A stretch of DNA of 64,000 nt from Planctomycetota bacterium (lineage in GTDB: Bacteria > Planctomycetota > UBA1135 > GCA-002686595), in contig JAKLKU010000015.1 of the NCBI GenBank assembly GCA_023150475.1, forward strand, positions 80,779 through 144,778, written 5' to 3'. Shown in pieces: positions 32,627 through 42,188 of the stretch. Within the stretch, counting starts at the first letter, position 1; each line of letters begins with the position of its first letter. The translations under genes were made by a program, and so were the position numbers. The notes under the pieces are model-generated. The model saw only the letters and a list, made by a program, of their open reading frames with translations, did not search any database and was not told the origin of the DNA.

Positions 32627-34111
32627 CTACGAATCGGGGAACGGATCGCCGAGCACGTCGTCGAGCCGTTGCTCCGTCTCGTCACGCATCCGCGCGCTCT
32701 CGAGCAACAAGTGCGTCACCGACATGCCACGCTCGTGGACCGAGTCGTCGACGTCGATGTCGAAGCGGTACCACGCATCTCGCAACCCGTACGCTGCATG
32801 GAACACGCGCTGCGCTTGGTATTGCACGGCGCTCTCCAGAGTCGTGCGCTCGATGAGGCCGGCCTCGACGAGAGCGTCGCCGAGCCGCCGCTCGGGCGCG
32901 AGGTGCGCCATGAACTCGGCCAGCGTCTGCGCCGCGATCGCACCGTGGTCGACGAGGATCGTGCCGAGCAGGAGTTGATGCGCGGACGCAGTCGCTTGCG
33001 CCGACACGACCGTGCCGCGGACCAGACGGATGCGGAACGCGTCGTGACCGTTCCAAACGCTGAACGAGCCGCTCTTGTGGAGCGTCGCGAGCAGACCGAG
33101 CACCTCGGGCACGGCGAGCACCGACGAATGTCCGCAGAACGCGGGCTTCGCGTCAGCGGACGCGTCTGCGCTCACGGCGACGGCGTGCTCGCTCGAACCG
33201 GAAGTTGCTGGCGCAGTCGTGGACGAGTCCGTCGTCGCGGCGTGCGACTCGCCGGGTTGCGTTGGGGCGGCTTCCGCCGCAAACGTCGCCGCGTCGCCGT
33301 CCGACCGGGCGGACGTCTGCGCTTCGTTCGCGGTCGACGCGGCGTGCGCACTCGCAGTGGTGTTCGCGCTCGTCGCGCCGGCCTGCGCAGCGTCGAGAGT
33401 CGTGCTCGCGTCGTGCGACGGAGGAACGACGGCCGTCGGTTCGTCGGCGACAGCAGGTCGTGCCGGCGTTTCGTCGACCAAGAGCAGCTTCTTCGCCGCC
33501 TTCAAGGCGCGCGACGCGAAGCCCCACCGACTGCGTCCCGTCTCGGCGGCGGCCGTCGAGACCGGCGCAACGCAGGCGGCGCCGACGTCGTGCTGCGGCG
33601 CGCTCGTCGCGTCAGCCAGGTTCGGCGTGCTCGCGCCCGGTTCGACGTCGTTCGTCGCGCGGTGTTGCGCGTCGCTCGCGATCGAAGCGCCGGCCGAGTC
33701 CGTCGCATGGAGCTCCGCCGAGGGCGTCGAATCCGTGCGTGCGCCGGACGCGGTGGAAGTCGCGTCACTGAGGCCGACGCCCGCGACGACGATCGAAACT
33801 GCGCCTGAAGCGGCGCTTGCGACACCACCGGGGATGACACCGGCGCCGACCTCCGCGTTGTCCGGCGACTCGGCGTGCGTCAGGCCGCTCGCGTGCGGTT
33901 CCGACGGCGTCGATGCGGTGCCGAGTGTGGCTGGGTCGACGGTCATCAGCTCGACCGCGGTCTGAGCCCGCTCGTCGTCCGGCAGCGCCGCGCCCTCCGC
34001 GTGCTCCGTTTCGGTGACGGAGCTCTCGCCGTTCGGTTCGGCGACGACGGACGGAGGACTCGCGGCGGACTCCAAATGGCCCCCGCGCTGCTTCTTGCGC
34101 TTCTTCGACAC
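32627..34111 (-). CDS. DUF4388-domain protein with long low-complexity N-terminal region
   Basis: The protein has 494 residues. After a lysine-rich start (MSKKRKKQRGG) come about 320 residues dominated by Ala, Ser, Thr, Glu and Asp, predicted disordered. The C-terminal part matches DUF4388/PATAN-like proteins (VLGLLATLHKSGSFSVWNG, GTVVSAQ) followed by a GspE-N-like helical segment (LGDALVEAGLIERTTLESAV). Such domains occur in planctomycete and deltaproteobacterial signalling and motility proteins. A short basic amphipathic segment (SRALKAAKKLLLVD) lies within the disordered part. The start is GTG 34111. A regulatory or scaffold role is the most that can be inferred. Confidence 0.75.
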   Translation of the reverse strand: MSKKRKKQRGGHLESAASPPSVVAEPNGESSVTETEHAEGAALPDDERAQTAVELMTVDPATLGTASTPSEPHASGLTHAESPDNAEVGAGVIPGGVASAASGAVSIVVAGVGLSDATSTASGARTDSTPSAELHATDSAGASIASDAQHRATNDVEPGASTPNLADATSAPQHDVGAACVAPVSTAAAETGRSRWGFASRALKAAKKLLLVDETPARPAVADEPTAVVPPSHDASTTLDAAQAGATSANTTASAHAASTANEAQTSARSDGDAATFAAEAAPTQPGESHAATTDSSTTAPATSGSSEHAVAVSADASADAKPAFCGHSSVLAVPEVLGLLATLHKSGSFSVWNGHDAFRIRLVRGTVVSAQATASAHQLLLGTILVDHGAIAAQTLAEFMAHLAPERRLGDALVEAGLIERTTLESAVQYQAQRVFHAAYGLRDAWYRFDIDVDDSVHERGMSVTHLLLESARMRDETEQRLDDVLGDPFPDS

Positions 34112-34636
34112 GGTTCGAGACCGCGGCGGTATCGACCGCGGCAGGTCGGCGTCTTCACCCGAAGGTCGTCGCGGGGATGGATCGGTCGCGTTTCAGCGCA
34201 ACGCCGCTCGGTCTGAGTCGAGCGCGATCGGCCGGGGGCGCGTGCCGCATCCGCCGTGAGCCCTCCTCCTCCCACCGGGGCTCGATGGACACGACATACC
34301 GAAGAACTTTCTCGACGCGTGTGCGCCGCACGTCGAGCCCCGCCGTCCCCCGGGCTCGCCTGCGGTGCTCACTCGGGTCCGACTGCTCGCTTACGAGGTC
34401 GGACCTCGACGGCCGAACGTCACGGTCACCGGCCGCCGAGCACCTGGACGTCGAGCTCGCCGACGGTGTGTCGGCCGGGTTCGAGATCCGGCGACGCGCG
34501 CTGCCGTGTGACGCGACCATCCAGAACGCCGGCCCGCGCTTTCCGGGAACTGCCTCGCCACGGCGAAATCGTGCTCGGATCGACCCGACGACGAGCTCGC
34601 GGAGCTGCCCGTCCGCGACACGTGAACACTCAGAAA
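34112..34636. other. Intergenic region, no gene supported
   Basis: About 525 bases lie between the DUF4388 start and the terminator of the dehydrogenase operon. Open frames here have arginine- and serine-rich translations without recognisable domains. The DUF4388 promoter should be near 34112-34250; I see no clear boxes. Confidence 0.5.
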
Positions 34637-34690
34637 GCGCCAGGCGCCCGCCCCCCGGCCTGCGAGCCGAGTGGCGGGCGCCTGGTGCGC
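34637..34690 (-). terminator. Strong hairpin after the E2 gene
   Basis: Arms of about 16 bases (34637-34652 with 34673-34690, one or two imperfect pairs) enclose a 20-base loop and lie 14 bases after the E2 stop. TTTCTGAGTG follows on the - strand, consistent with an intrinsic terminator. Confidence 0.72.
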
Positions 34691-34703
34691 GAAGCGCGTC
34701 CGA

Positions 34704-36392
34704 TCAGAGCGCGAGAAGGCCCGGGTTCTCGAGCAGCTTCTTCAGGTAGACGAGGAAGCGCGCGCCGTCCGCGCCGTCGGCCAAGCGGTGGTCGACGGAG
34801 CAGGAGAAGTTCATGTACTGGCGCACTTCGATCTTGTCGCCTTGCGGCGTCTCGACGACGCCCGGGCGCTTCATGATCCGGTGCACGCCGAGGATCGCGA
34901 CGTCGGGGAAGTTGATGATCGGCGTCGCGAGGATGCCGCCGATGTTACCCGCGTTGGTGATCGAGAACGTCGAGCCCTTCAGCTCGTCCGGCTTCACCTT
35001 GCCGGCGCGCGTGCGCTCGGCGAGTTCGTTGAGCTCGGCCGCGATCTGCAGGATGCCCTTCGCTTGGACCTCCTTGACCACCGGCACGATCAGGCCTTGC
35101 TCGGTGTCCATCGCGATGCCGAGGTTGACGTACCCGTAGCGCACGAGCTCCTGCGCCTGCTCGTCGAGGTGCGCGTTGAGCATCGGGTGCTTCGCGAGCG
35201 CGAGCGCGACCGCCTTCATGATGAACGGCATGAAGGTGACCTTGACGCCCTGCTCGGCGCCGAAGCCCTTCGCGGTCTCGCGCAAGCGCACGAGCTCGGT
35301 GACGTCGACTTCTTCGACGACGGTGAAGTGCGGCGCTGTGAACTTCGAGCGCACCATCGCCTCGCTGATCTTGCGACGCACGCCGCGGAACGGGATCCGC
35401 GTCTCGCGCTCGCCCGGAGCGAAGCTGACGGGCGCGGCGGCGGGTTTCGCCGGAGCGGCTTGCGCGGCGGACGCGGCGCCCGTGCGCGCCGGGGCCGGCG
35501 CCGGAGTCGCGGCCGGCGCGGAGCGCACGAACGCTTCGACGTCGGCGCGACGGACGACGCCGTTGCGGCCCGAGCCGCGCACACGGCCCAAGTCGACGCC
35601 CATCTCGCGCGCGATGCGTCGCGCGCTCGGCACGGCGAGCACCTTGTCGGCCGCGCTCGAGCCGGTGGCGGCGCTCGACGTCGCGGCAGCGGCTCCGACG
35701 AGCTCGCGCACCGGAGCCGTCGCTGCCGCGGCAGCAGCCGGAGCCGCGTGAGCCGGCGCATGCCCGCTCTTCATGGTGACGGCACCCGCGGTCTCGAGCA
35801 CGAAGATCACCGTGCCGACCGCGACGACTTCGCCTGCCTGCGCGCCGAGCGCGACGATCTTGCCGGCGGCGGGCGCCGGGATCTCGACGGTCGCCTTGTC
35901 GGTCATCACTTCGACGACCGCTTGGTGTTCGGAGACCGTGTCGCCGACCTTGACGAGCCACTTGACGATCTCGCCTTCCGCGACGCCTTCGCCGATGTCG
36001 GGCAACTTGAAGTCGAGACGCGCGCCGCCGCCGGCGCTCGCCGCGGCGCCGTGGGCACCGTGACCGGCGTGAGCCGCGGGCTTCGCCGGCGCGGGAGCGG
36101 GAGCAGGCGTGGGAGCGGGCGCGTGACCGTGACTCTTCTGCGCCGGCGCGGCGCCGGTCGTCTCGAGCTCGAAGATCACGCTGCCGACGGCGACGACGTC
36201 GCCGGGCTTCGCCTTGAGCGAGAGGATCTTGCCCGCGGCGGGCGACGGGATCTCGACGGTCGCCTTGTCGGTCATCACTTCGACGACCGCTTGGTGCTCG
36301 GCGACCGAATCACCTTCCTTGACGAGCCACTTGACGATCTCGCCCTCGGCAACGCCTTCGCCGATGTCGGGCAGCTTGAATTGCAACGCCAT
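34704..36392 (-). CDS. 2-oxoacid dehydrogenase E2, dihydrolipoamide acyltransferase
   Basis: The protein has 562 residues. Two N-terminal lipoyl domains (each with the lipoyl-lysine motif TDKATVEIP) are joined by Ala/Pro linkers. A peripheral-subunit-binding domain (VPSARRIAREMGVDL, GRNGVVRRADVEAF) and the acyltransferase catalytic domain follow, with DHRLADGADG carrying the HRxxDG active-site motif. It transfers acyl groups from E1-generated acyl-lipoate to CoA in the cytoplasm. Two lipoyl domains per chain are within the family range. It is last in the E1alpha-E1beta-E2 operon. No E3 gene is adjacent, so dihydrolipoamide dehydrogenase must be encoded elsewhere. Confidence 0.94.
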   Translation of the reverse strand: MALQFKLPDIGEGVAEGEIVKWLVKEGDSVAEHQAVVEVMTDKATVEIPSPAAGKILSLKAKPGDVVAVGSVIFELETTGAAPAQKSHGHAPAPTPAPAPAPAKPAAHAGHGAHGAAASAGGGARLDFKLPDIGEGVAEGEIVKWLVKVGDTVSEHQAVVEVMTDKATVEIPAPAAGKIVALGAQAGEVVAVGTVIFVLETAGAVTMKSGHAPAHAAPAAAAAATAPVRELVGAAAATSSAATGSSAADKVLAVPSARRIAREMGVDLGRVRGSGRNGVVRRADVEAFVRSAPAATPAPAPARTGAASAAQAAPAKPAAAPVSFAPGERETRIPFRGVRRKISEAMVRSKFTAPHFTVVEEVDVTELVRLRETAKGFGAEQGVKVTFMPFIMKAVALALAKHPMLNAHLDEQAQELVRYGYVNLGIAMDTEQGLIVPVVKEVQAKGILQIAAELNELAERTRAGKVKPDELKGSTFSITNAGNIGGILATPIINFPDVAILGVHRIMKRPGVVETPQGDKIEVRQYMNFSCSVDHRLADGADGARFLVYLKKLLENPGLLAL

Positions 36393-36410
36393 GTCTTTCG
36401 TGGATCCGGG

Positions 36411-37385
36411 TTAGTAGCCGTGGACGTGTTCGATCGCGTCGAGCACGCGACGCGCGTCGGGCATGTAGTGGTGTTCGAGCGTGTTCGGGAACGGCGTGTC
36501 GAAGCCGGTGACGCGCGCGATCGGCGCTTCCATCCACTCGATCGCGTTCTCGGCGATCAACGCGCTGATCTCGCCGCCGAAGCCGCAGAAGCGCGGCGCC
36601 TCGTGGACGACGACGACGCGACCGGTCTGCTTCGCCGCTTCGAGCACGCCTTCTTCGTCGAGCGGCAACAGCGTACGCAGGTCGACGACCAGGCACTCGA
36701 TGCCCTTCTCCGCCGCTTGTTCGGCCGCCTTCAGGCACACCGGCACCATCGCGCCGTAGCAGAAGACCGTCACGCTCTTGCCTTCGCGCACCGTGCGCAA
36801 GGTGGAGAGCGGCACCGTGTACTTGCCTTCGGGCACTTCGCCCTTCACTTGACGGTAGAGCGCCTTCGGCTCGAGGAAGATCACCGGATCGGGATCGTCG
36901 ATCGACGCGAGCAACAGGCCCTTCGCGTCGTGCGGCGTCGACGGGATCACGACCTTCAGACCCGGCGTGTGGCAGAAGTACGCTTCGCCGGACTGCGAGT
37001 GGTAGAGGCCGCCGCGGATGCCGCCGCCGTACGGGGTGCGGATCACCATCGGGCACGTGTACTGACCGCCCGAGCGATACCGGAACTTCGCCGCTTCGCT
37101 GACGATCTGGTCGAACGCCGGGAAGATGAAGTCCTGGAACTGGATCTCGCACACCGGCTTCAAGCCGTTGAGCGCCATACCGATCCCGGTGCCGATGATG
37201 CCGTCCTCGGAGAGCGGCGTGTCGAAGCAGCGAGCCTTGCCGAACTCCTTGGTCAGTCCTTCGGTCGCGAGGAACACGCCGCCCTTCGGGCCGACGTCTT
37301 CGCCGAGCACGACCACCGACGGATCGTCGCGCATCGCAGTCTTGAGCGCGTCGTTCACCGCTTGGACGAGAGTGAGCGTTGCCAT
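36411..37385 (-). CDS. 2-oxoacid dehydrogenase E1 beta subunit
   Basis: The protein has 324 residues, the usual length for pyruvate or branched-chain E1 beta. It shows the transketolase pyrimidine-binding fold signatures (VVVLGEDVGPKGGVF, DTPLSEDGIIGTGIGMAL) and the C-terminal domain (VVHEAPRFCGFGGEISA). With E1 alpha it forms the thiamine-diphosphate decarboxylase that loads acyl groups onto the E2 lipoyl arm. ATG 37385 lies 43 bases after the E1 alpha stop, and E2 starts 18 bases after this gene. Substrate (pyruvate or branched-chain 2-oxoacids) is not certain; the sequence leans to the branched-chain/acetoin type. Confidence 0.94.
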   Translation of the reverse strand: MATLTLVQAVNDALKTAMRDDPSVVVLGEDVGPKGGVFLATEGLTKEFGKARCFDTPLSEDGIIGTGIGMALNGLKPVCEIQFQDFIFPAFDQIVSEAAKFRYRSGGQYTCPMVIRTPYGGGIRGGLYHSQSGEAYFCHTPGLKVVIPSTPHDAKGLLLASIDDPDPVIFLEPKALYRQVKGEVPEGKYTVPLSTLRTVREGKSVTVFCYGAMVPVCLKAAEQAAEKGIECLVVDLRTLLPLDEEGVLEAAKQTGRVVVVHEAPRFCGFGGEISALIAENAIEWMEAPIARVTGFDTPFPNTLEHHYMPDARRVLDAIEHVHGY

Positions 37386-37428
37386 GATTCTTCGTTCGTG
37401 AGCTCGTTCGAGGAGGGAAAGCGCGGGG

Positions 37429-38547
37429 TCAGAGCGGGAACTTGCCGTCGCCGGCGTTCGCGTCGCCCTTGCGGCGGGCGAGTTCGAACGCGGCTTCGCC
37501 TTGGCGGCGGATGTGCGGCGGGACGTCGCGGTAGACGTCGCTGAAGATCGTCTCGAGCGGCGGCGGAGCGGCGGCTTCCGCCTGCTTGGCGGCCGCACCG
37601 ATCTCCTCCAGCGCTTCGGCGTAGAACTTCTCGCCGAGCTCCTTCGTCCAGAGCTTGCGAGTCGCGAGGAAGCGCTCGAAACGCGCCACCGGGTCCTTCT
37701 TCGTCCACTCCTCGACTTCGTGCTTCGGCACGTAGCGCGTCGGATCGTCGGACGTCGAGTGGCCGCCCATGCGGTAGGTCACGGCCTCGATCAACGTCGG
37801 GCCTTCGCCGTTGCGCGCGCGTTCGAGCGCATCGAGCATCGCCTTGCGCATCGCGAGCAGGTCGTTGCCGTCGACGCGCACGCCGGGCATGCCGTACGCC
37901 TTGGCCTTGATCGCGTAGCTCTCGCTCGCGGTCTGCTCGGACGACGGGCAAGAGATCGCCCAACCGTTGTTCTGGCAGAGGAAGACGACCGGCGCCTTCC
38001 ACACGGCGGCGAAGTTCATCCCGGAGTGGAAACCGAGGCTCGACGTGCCGCCGTCGCCGAAGCTCGTCAGGCACGCGGTCTTCTCGCCGCGCAACTTCAT
38101 CGCGTACGCCGCGCCGGCGGCCTGGGGCAGGTGCGTGCCGATCGGCGAGCTGATCGACACGAACTTGATCGGCTTGACGAAGGAGAAGTGCACGGGCATC
38201 TGCCGGCCGCGCGCGCTGTCGTGCGCGTTGCCGAACATGTTGTGCATCATCTCGAGCGGCGTGATGCCGTGATAAAGAGCCATCCCGAAGTCGCGGTAGC
38301 TCGGGAAGATCCAGTCGGTCTTCTGGAGCGCGCTCGCGGCGCCGACCTGGCAGGCTTCGATGCCCTTGTTCGGGATCGAGAAGCCGATGCGGCCGGAACG
38401 TTGGAGCTTCATGCACGTGTCGTCGAACGCGCGCACCCGCAACATCGTGCGGTAACAGTGGAGGAGCTCGTCCTTCGAGAGCCCCGACTCGTGGCCGTTG
38501 GTCGACCCGTCGGGCTCGATCACCGAGAGAAGTTGCTGGGAGGTCAT
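37429..38547 (-). CDS. 2-oxoacid dehydrogenase E1 alpha subunit
   Basis: About 372 residues. The thiamine-diphosphate binding motif (FGDGGTSSLGFHSGMNFAAVW, then NNGWAIS) and branched-chain-type landmarks (RTMLRVRAFDDTCMKLQ, GRIGFSIPNKGIEACQ, YRMGGHSTSDDPTRY) are clear. ATG 38547 gives a family-typical N-terminus; a longer open frame continues upstream to ATG 38712 but is Gly/Pro-rich and unlike the family. It decarboxylates 2-oxoacids together with E1 beta in the cytoplasm. It is first in a three-gene operon ending in the hairpin at 34637-34690. The divergent neighbour is an ABC exporter. Confidence 0.93.
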   Translation of the reverse strand: MTSQQLLSVIEPDGSTNGHESGLSKDELLHCYRTMLRVRAFDDTCMKLQRSGRIGFSIPNKGIEACQVGAASALQKTDWIFPSYRDFGMALYHGITPLEMMHNMFGNAHDSARGRQMPVHFSFVKPIKFVSISSPIGTHLPQAAGAAYAMKLRGEKTACLTSFGDGGTSSLGFHSGMNFAAVWKAPVVFLCQNNGWAISCPSSEQTASESYAIKAKAYGMPGVRVDGNDLLAMRKAMLDALERARNGEGPTLIEAVTYRMGGHSTSDDPTRYVPKHEVEEWTKKDPVARFERFLATRKLWTKELGEKFYAEALEEIGAAAKQAEAAAPPPLETIFSDVYRDVPPHIRRQGEAAFELARRKGDANAGDGKFPL

Positions 38548-38976
38548 TGGGGGGAACGCTCCTCCCTGCCCGAGCGCCGCCGGCTGGAACGGGCCGTCCG
38601 AAGGCCCAGAGCCGCCGCCATCGCGCAGGTCCGTCGTCGGGATGGAGAGCCGGGAGAGAATAGCGTCGGCCCGCGGATCCCACGAGGGGCCCGGCACACC
38701 CACGGAGGCCATCCGGAGCGCGTGCCGACGCCCGAACGGCGACGAGCGTTCCAACGGCCCGACTGCGCCGACTTGCGCGGCCGCGCGTCGTGGCCCAGTC
38801 TCGTCGCCTTCGATGCGCCATCCGACGATCCACTGTCCACCGCGCCCCAACCGGTCCTCCGCGATGCTCGGCGCGCCGGCAACGTGGCTCGCGCAGGCGT
38901 CGTGGCTCGCGCAGGCGGCGGCGGTCGCGCGCAGCCTCCAAGCTGCGGGCCGCGGCCGCGAACGAGTGAGTCGACG
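38548..38976. other. Divergent intergenic region
   Basis: About 430 bases lie between the E1 alpha and ABC exporter genes, with promoters for both expected. I see no gene. GTGGCTCGCGCAGGCG is directly repeated near 38881-38915. No regulator site is recognisable. Confidence 0.45.
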
Positions 38977-40794
38977 ATGACGGAGGAGCGAGCGCGCGGA
39001 CGCAAGGCCGCGGACGCATGGCGTGAGACGAAGGAACTGCTCGTCGCGCACCGCGCGCGGTTGTTCCTCGGCTTCTGGTTGATGCTCTTCAACCGGTTCG
39101 TCGGGCTCGTCTTGCCCGCGTCGTCGAAGTTCTTGATCGACGACGTGATCGGCAAGGGTCGCGCGGAGCTCTTGCTTCCGCTCGCACTCGCCGGAGGCGC
39201 GGCGACGCTCGTGCAAGCGCTCACCGGCTACGGCCTGAGCCAAGTCCTCGGCGTCGCGGCGCAGCGCGCGATCAACGACCTGCGCAAGGAAGTGCAGCGC
39301 CACATCGTGCGCTTGCCGGTGCGCTACTTCGACTCGACGCAAACCGGCGTGTTGGTCTCGCGGATCATGCACGACGCCGAAGGCGTGCGGAACCTGGTCG
39401 GCACCGGCGTCGTGCAGCTCGTCGGCGGGCTCTTGTCGGCCGCGCTCGGCGTCGGCGTGCTCTTCTGGCTCAACTGGGAGCTGACGCTCTGGATCCTGGT
39501 CGTGATCGCGGTCTTCGTCGTCGTGATGGTGGTCGCGTTCAAGAAGCTGCGGCCGCTCTATCGAGAGCGCGGCAAGGTGAGCTCCGAGATCACGGGCCGA
39601 CTGACGCAGACGCTCGGCGGCGTGCGCGTCGTCAAGGCGTACGTCGCGGAGTCGCACGAGACCGGCGTCTTCGAAGGCGGCGTCGATCGGCTCTTCGACA
39701 TCATCCGCCGCTCGATGACGAGCGTTTCGCTCGCGACTTCGGTGTCGACGGCGATCGCGGGCATCGTCGGCGTCGTCCTGACGTTGGTCGGCGGCCGAGC
39801 GGTGCTGAACGGCGAGATGACGCTCGGCGACATCGTGATGTACCTCGTGTTCATCGGGCTGATCGTCGGGCCGATCATCCAGATCGGTTCGATCGCCACG
39901 CAAATCAGCGAAGCGTTCGCCGGGCTCGACCGCATCCGCGAGATCCGCCGCGTCGCGCGCGAGGACGAGCACGAAGCCGACCGCAAGCCGCTCGGCGCGG
40001 TGCGCGGCGAATTCGTGTTCGACGACGTCTCGTTCGAATACGACGCCGGGAAACCGGTGCTCCAAGGGATCTCCTTCACGGCGCCCGCGGGCTCGACGAC
40101 CGCGCTAGTCGGTTCGAGCGGTTCCGGCAAGAGCACGCTCGTCAGCCTCGTGATGGCGTTCAATCGGCCGCTCGCGGGCCGAGTGCTCGTCGATGGTCAC
40201 GACCTCGCGAGCGTCAAACTCGCCGACTACCGCAAGAACCTCGGCGTCGTGCTGCAGGACAACTTCCTCTTCGACGGCACGATCGCCGAGAACGTCGCGT
40301 TCTCGCGCCCCGACGCGACGCGCGCGGAAATCGAAGCGGCGTCGCGACTCGCGCACTGCGACGAGTTCGTCGCAGGCTTCGAGAAGGGCTACGACACGGT
40401 CGTCGGCGAACGCGGAGTGAAGCTCTCGGGCGGTCAACGCCAACGAGTCGCGATCGCACGCGCGTTGCTCGCGGATCCTCGGGTGTTGATCCTCGACGAA
40501 GCGACGTCGAGCCTCGACTCGGAGAGCGAAGCACGGATCCAAGACGCGCTGCAACGCCTGCGCAAGAGCCGCACGACGTTCGTCATCGCGCACCGGCTGT
40601 CGACGATCCGTTCGGCGGACCAGATCCTGGTGCTCGAACGCGGCCGCATCGTGGAACGCGGCACGCACGCGGAGCTCCTGGCGCTCGGCGGGCGCTACAA
40701 GGAACTCCACGACCGCCAGTACGCCTTCGAACACGAGCGCTTCGTCAACCCCGGCGAGGAGCTCGCGACTCCGGCAGCGCGGCCCACGCGCTGA
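38977..40794 (+). CDS. ABC exporter, fused membrane and ATPase domains (MsbA/LmrA type)
   Basis: The protein has 605 residues. Six membrane helices (residues about 25-310) precede a nucleotide-binding domain with Walker A GSSGSGKST, signature LSGGQRQRVAIARALL, Walker B VLILDEATSSLD and switch His in VIAHRLSTI. Half-transporters of this type dimerise and export lipids, drugs or peptides. ATG 38977 gives a basic N-terminus. It diverges from the dehydrogenase operon and is followed by a hairpin at 40795-40821, so it is probably monocistronic. Substrate unknown. Confidence 0.93.
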   Translation: MTEERARGRKAADAWRETKELLVAHRARLFLGFWLMLFNRFVGLVLPASSKFLIDDVIGKGRAELLLPLALAGGAATLVQALTGYGLSQVLGVAAQRAINDLRKEVQRHIVRLPVRYFDSTQTGVLVSRIMHDAEGVRNLVGTGVVQLVGGLLSAALGVGVLFWLNWELTLWILVVIAVFVVVMVVAFKKLRPLYRERGKVSSEITGRLTQTLGGVRVVKAYVAESHETGVFEGGVDRLFDIIRRSMTSVSLATSVSTAIAGIVGVVLTLVGGRAVLNGEMTLGDIVMYLVFIGLIVGPIIQIGSIATQISEAFAGLDRIREIRRVAREDEHEADRKPLGAVRGEFVFDDVSFEYDAGKPVLQGISFTAPAGSTTALVGSSGSGKSTLVSLVMAFNRPLAGRVLVDGHDLASVKLADYRKNLGVVLQDNFLFDGTIAENVAFSRPDATRAEIEAASRLAHCDEFVAGFEKGYDTVVGERGVKLSGGQRQRVAIARALLADPRVLILDEATSSLDSESEARIQDALQRLRKSRTTFVIAHRLSTIRSADQILVLERGRIVERGTHAELLALGGRYKELHDRQYAFEHERFVNPGEELATPAARPTR

Positions 40795-40821
40795 CGTCTG
40801 CCGCACGGCGCACGGCGGACG
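40795..40821 (+). terminator. Hairpin directly after the ABC exporter gene
   Basis: A 9-base stem with one G-U pair (40795-40803 with 40813-40821) around a 9-base loop begins immediately after the stop codon. No T-run is present. Confidence 0.5.
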
Positions 40822-40873
40822 AGGGGCGGCCCGGCGACTGGATCCGTGGAACGCGGTGCGCGACACTCGGCGC

Positions 40874-42136
40874 ATGCGCAGCTCGCTCGCTCTCGTCCTC
40901 GGTGTCGTCGTCGGACTCGCTGCGGCCGCTGCGTTCTTCGCGTCGCAGCCCGCTGAACCGCCGAAACCCGAGTTCGACACGTCGACGCCCGACATCGCGA
41001 CGACGAGCAGACCACCCGCGGTGCCAACGCTCGAGCCGAGCGCGTCGCCAGCCGACCGGCGCACCGATCCGCTGGTCGATTCCGGCGCAAGTTCGGCGAC
41101 AGCGGGCACCGATCCGCGGTTCTCGCCGGCGCTCGAGCGCTACGCGCGCGATGGCATCACCGTCGCGTGGAAGCGCTTGCGCTCTCAGCCGATTCCGGAC
41201 GCGACGCTCGAGCTCGGGTGGCAACGGTTCCGCGAAGCCGTGCTCGCATTGCCCGAGCAGATCGGCACCGACCTCGCGACGACGGCGAACCAACGGGACG
41301 AACTCGCCGCGGCGCTCGCGGGAGCGGACGCGTTCGGCTTGCTCGCGCAGCTCAAGTCGCTCGACGTAGGACCGTTCGAAGAGCTCGTCGGCGATGCAGC
41401 GCGTTTCGAGGCGCTCTTCGCATGTTCGAGCGGCGGAGGCCCGGTGCTCGACGGTTCGACCGTCAGCCGGACGACCGAGGTGCCGGACGGCAGCGAACTT
41501 CGTTATCCCGCCGGCGTCCACCGTGTCGACCTCTCGCGGCTCGGCGGCGAGCGCTTCCCGCGTTGCCTCGCCGTGCGGGGCGCGGGGATGGACCGCACGC
41601 TCCTCGTGTGGGAGGAGCTCTCGACGCGCAGCCGCGTCGAGCGCATCGAGATCAGCGACGTCACGCTCAAGACCGAGTACATGTTCGATTTGCGCTCCGA
41701 ACTCGCGACGATCGTCCTCGATCGCGTGCGCATCGTCGGCTTCGACGCTGGCGCAGGCGCTTCGTGCGTCCTCGCGACCGCGGGCAACGCCCTCCACGTC
41801 CGGGATTCGCGCATCGAAGGGGGCTACGGTCGTCTGCCGGGGTCGGGAGTGCTCTTCGACGTGCGCACACCGGCGTTGCTCGCGCGTTTCGACCGCTGCG
41901 TCTTGTCCGGGCTCGCGATACCCACGCAACACCTGCGCGACCGGTCGACCGTGGTGTTCTCGAACTGCCGCTTCGACGACACGCTGGAGCCCGATGAGTC
42001 GTTCGCGTCCGGGAAGGCCGGACGAGTGTTCGTCGACTGCTCGCACACGACCGCGCCGCTCGGCCCGCACGGCCGGCCACTGCCGCCCAAGCGCGATCTG
42101 AACGAGCTCTTCCCTGGCTGGGAATCCGCTCGCTGA
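40874..42136 (+). CDS. Secreted or anchored protein, possible right-handed beta-helix
   Basis: About 420 residues. An N-terminal hydrophobic segment (SLALVLGVVVGLAAAAAFFA) without a clear cleavage or lipobox suggests an anchor, followed by a Pro/Ser/Thr linker. The C-terminal 200 residues have short repeated strands with Asp/Asn turns (IEISDVTLKTEYMFDL, IVLDRVRIVGFDAG, FDRCVLSGLAIP, VVFSNCRFDDTLEP), reminiscent of pectate-lyase-like parallel beta-helices. No catalytic residues can be assigned. The helical middle region (residues 85-170) is unrecognised. It is convergent with a small lipoprotein gene. Confidence 0.6.
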   Translation: MRSSLALVLGVVVGLAAAAAFFASQPAEPPKPEFDTSTPDIATTSRPPAVPTLEPSASPADRRTDPLVDSGASSATAGTDPRFSPALERYARDGITVAWKRLRSQPIPDATLELGWQRFREAVLALPEQIGTDLATTANQRDELAAALAGADAFGLLAQLKSLDVGPFEELVGDAARFEALFACSSGGGPVLDGSTVSRTTEVPDGSELRYPAGVHRVDLSRLGGERFPRCLAVRGAGMDRTLLVWEELSTRSRVERIEISDVTLKTEYMFDLRSELATIVLDRVRIVGFDAGAGASCVLATAGNALHVRDSRIEGGYGRLPGSGVLFDVRTPALLARFDRCVLSGLAIPTQHLRDRSTVVFSNCRFDDTLEPDESFASGKAGRVFVDCSHTTAPLGPHGRPLPPKRDLNELFPGWESAR

Positions 42137-42188
42137 GCAGAACGGCGCTGTGCGACGCGAGTGCCGCGCGGCACGTCACCGCATGCGG

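Noticed and set aside
34177..34749. Possible + strand gene upstream of the dehydrogenase terminator
   Set aside because: It runs through the terminator hairpin and into the E2 gene on the other strand; the translation is Arg/Ser-rich without motifs.
38547..38712. Longer E1 alpha start at ATG 38712
   Set aside because: The added 55 residues are Gly/Pro/Ser-rich and unlike the family; the shorter form matches the usual E1 alpha N-terminus.
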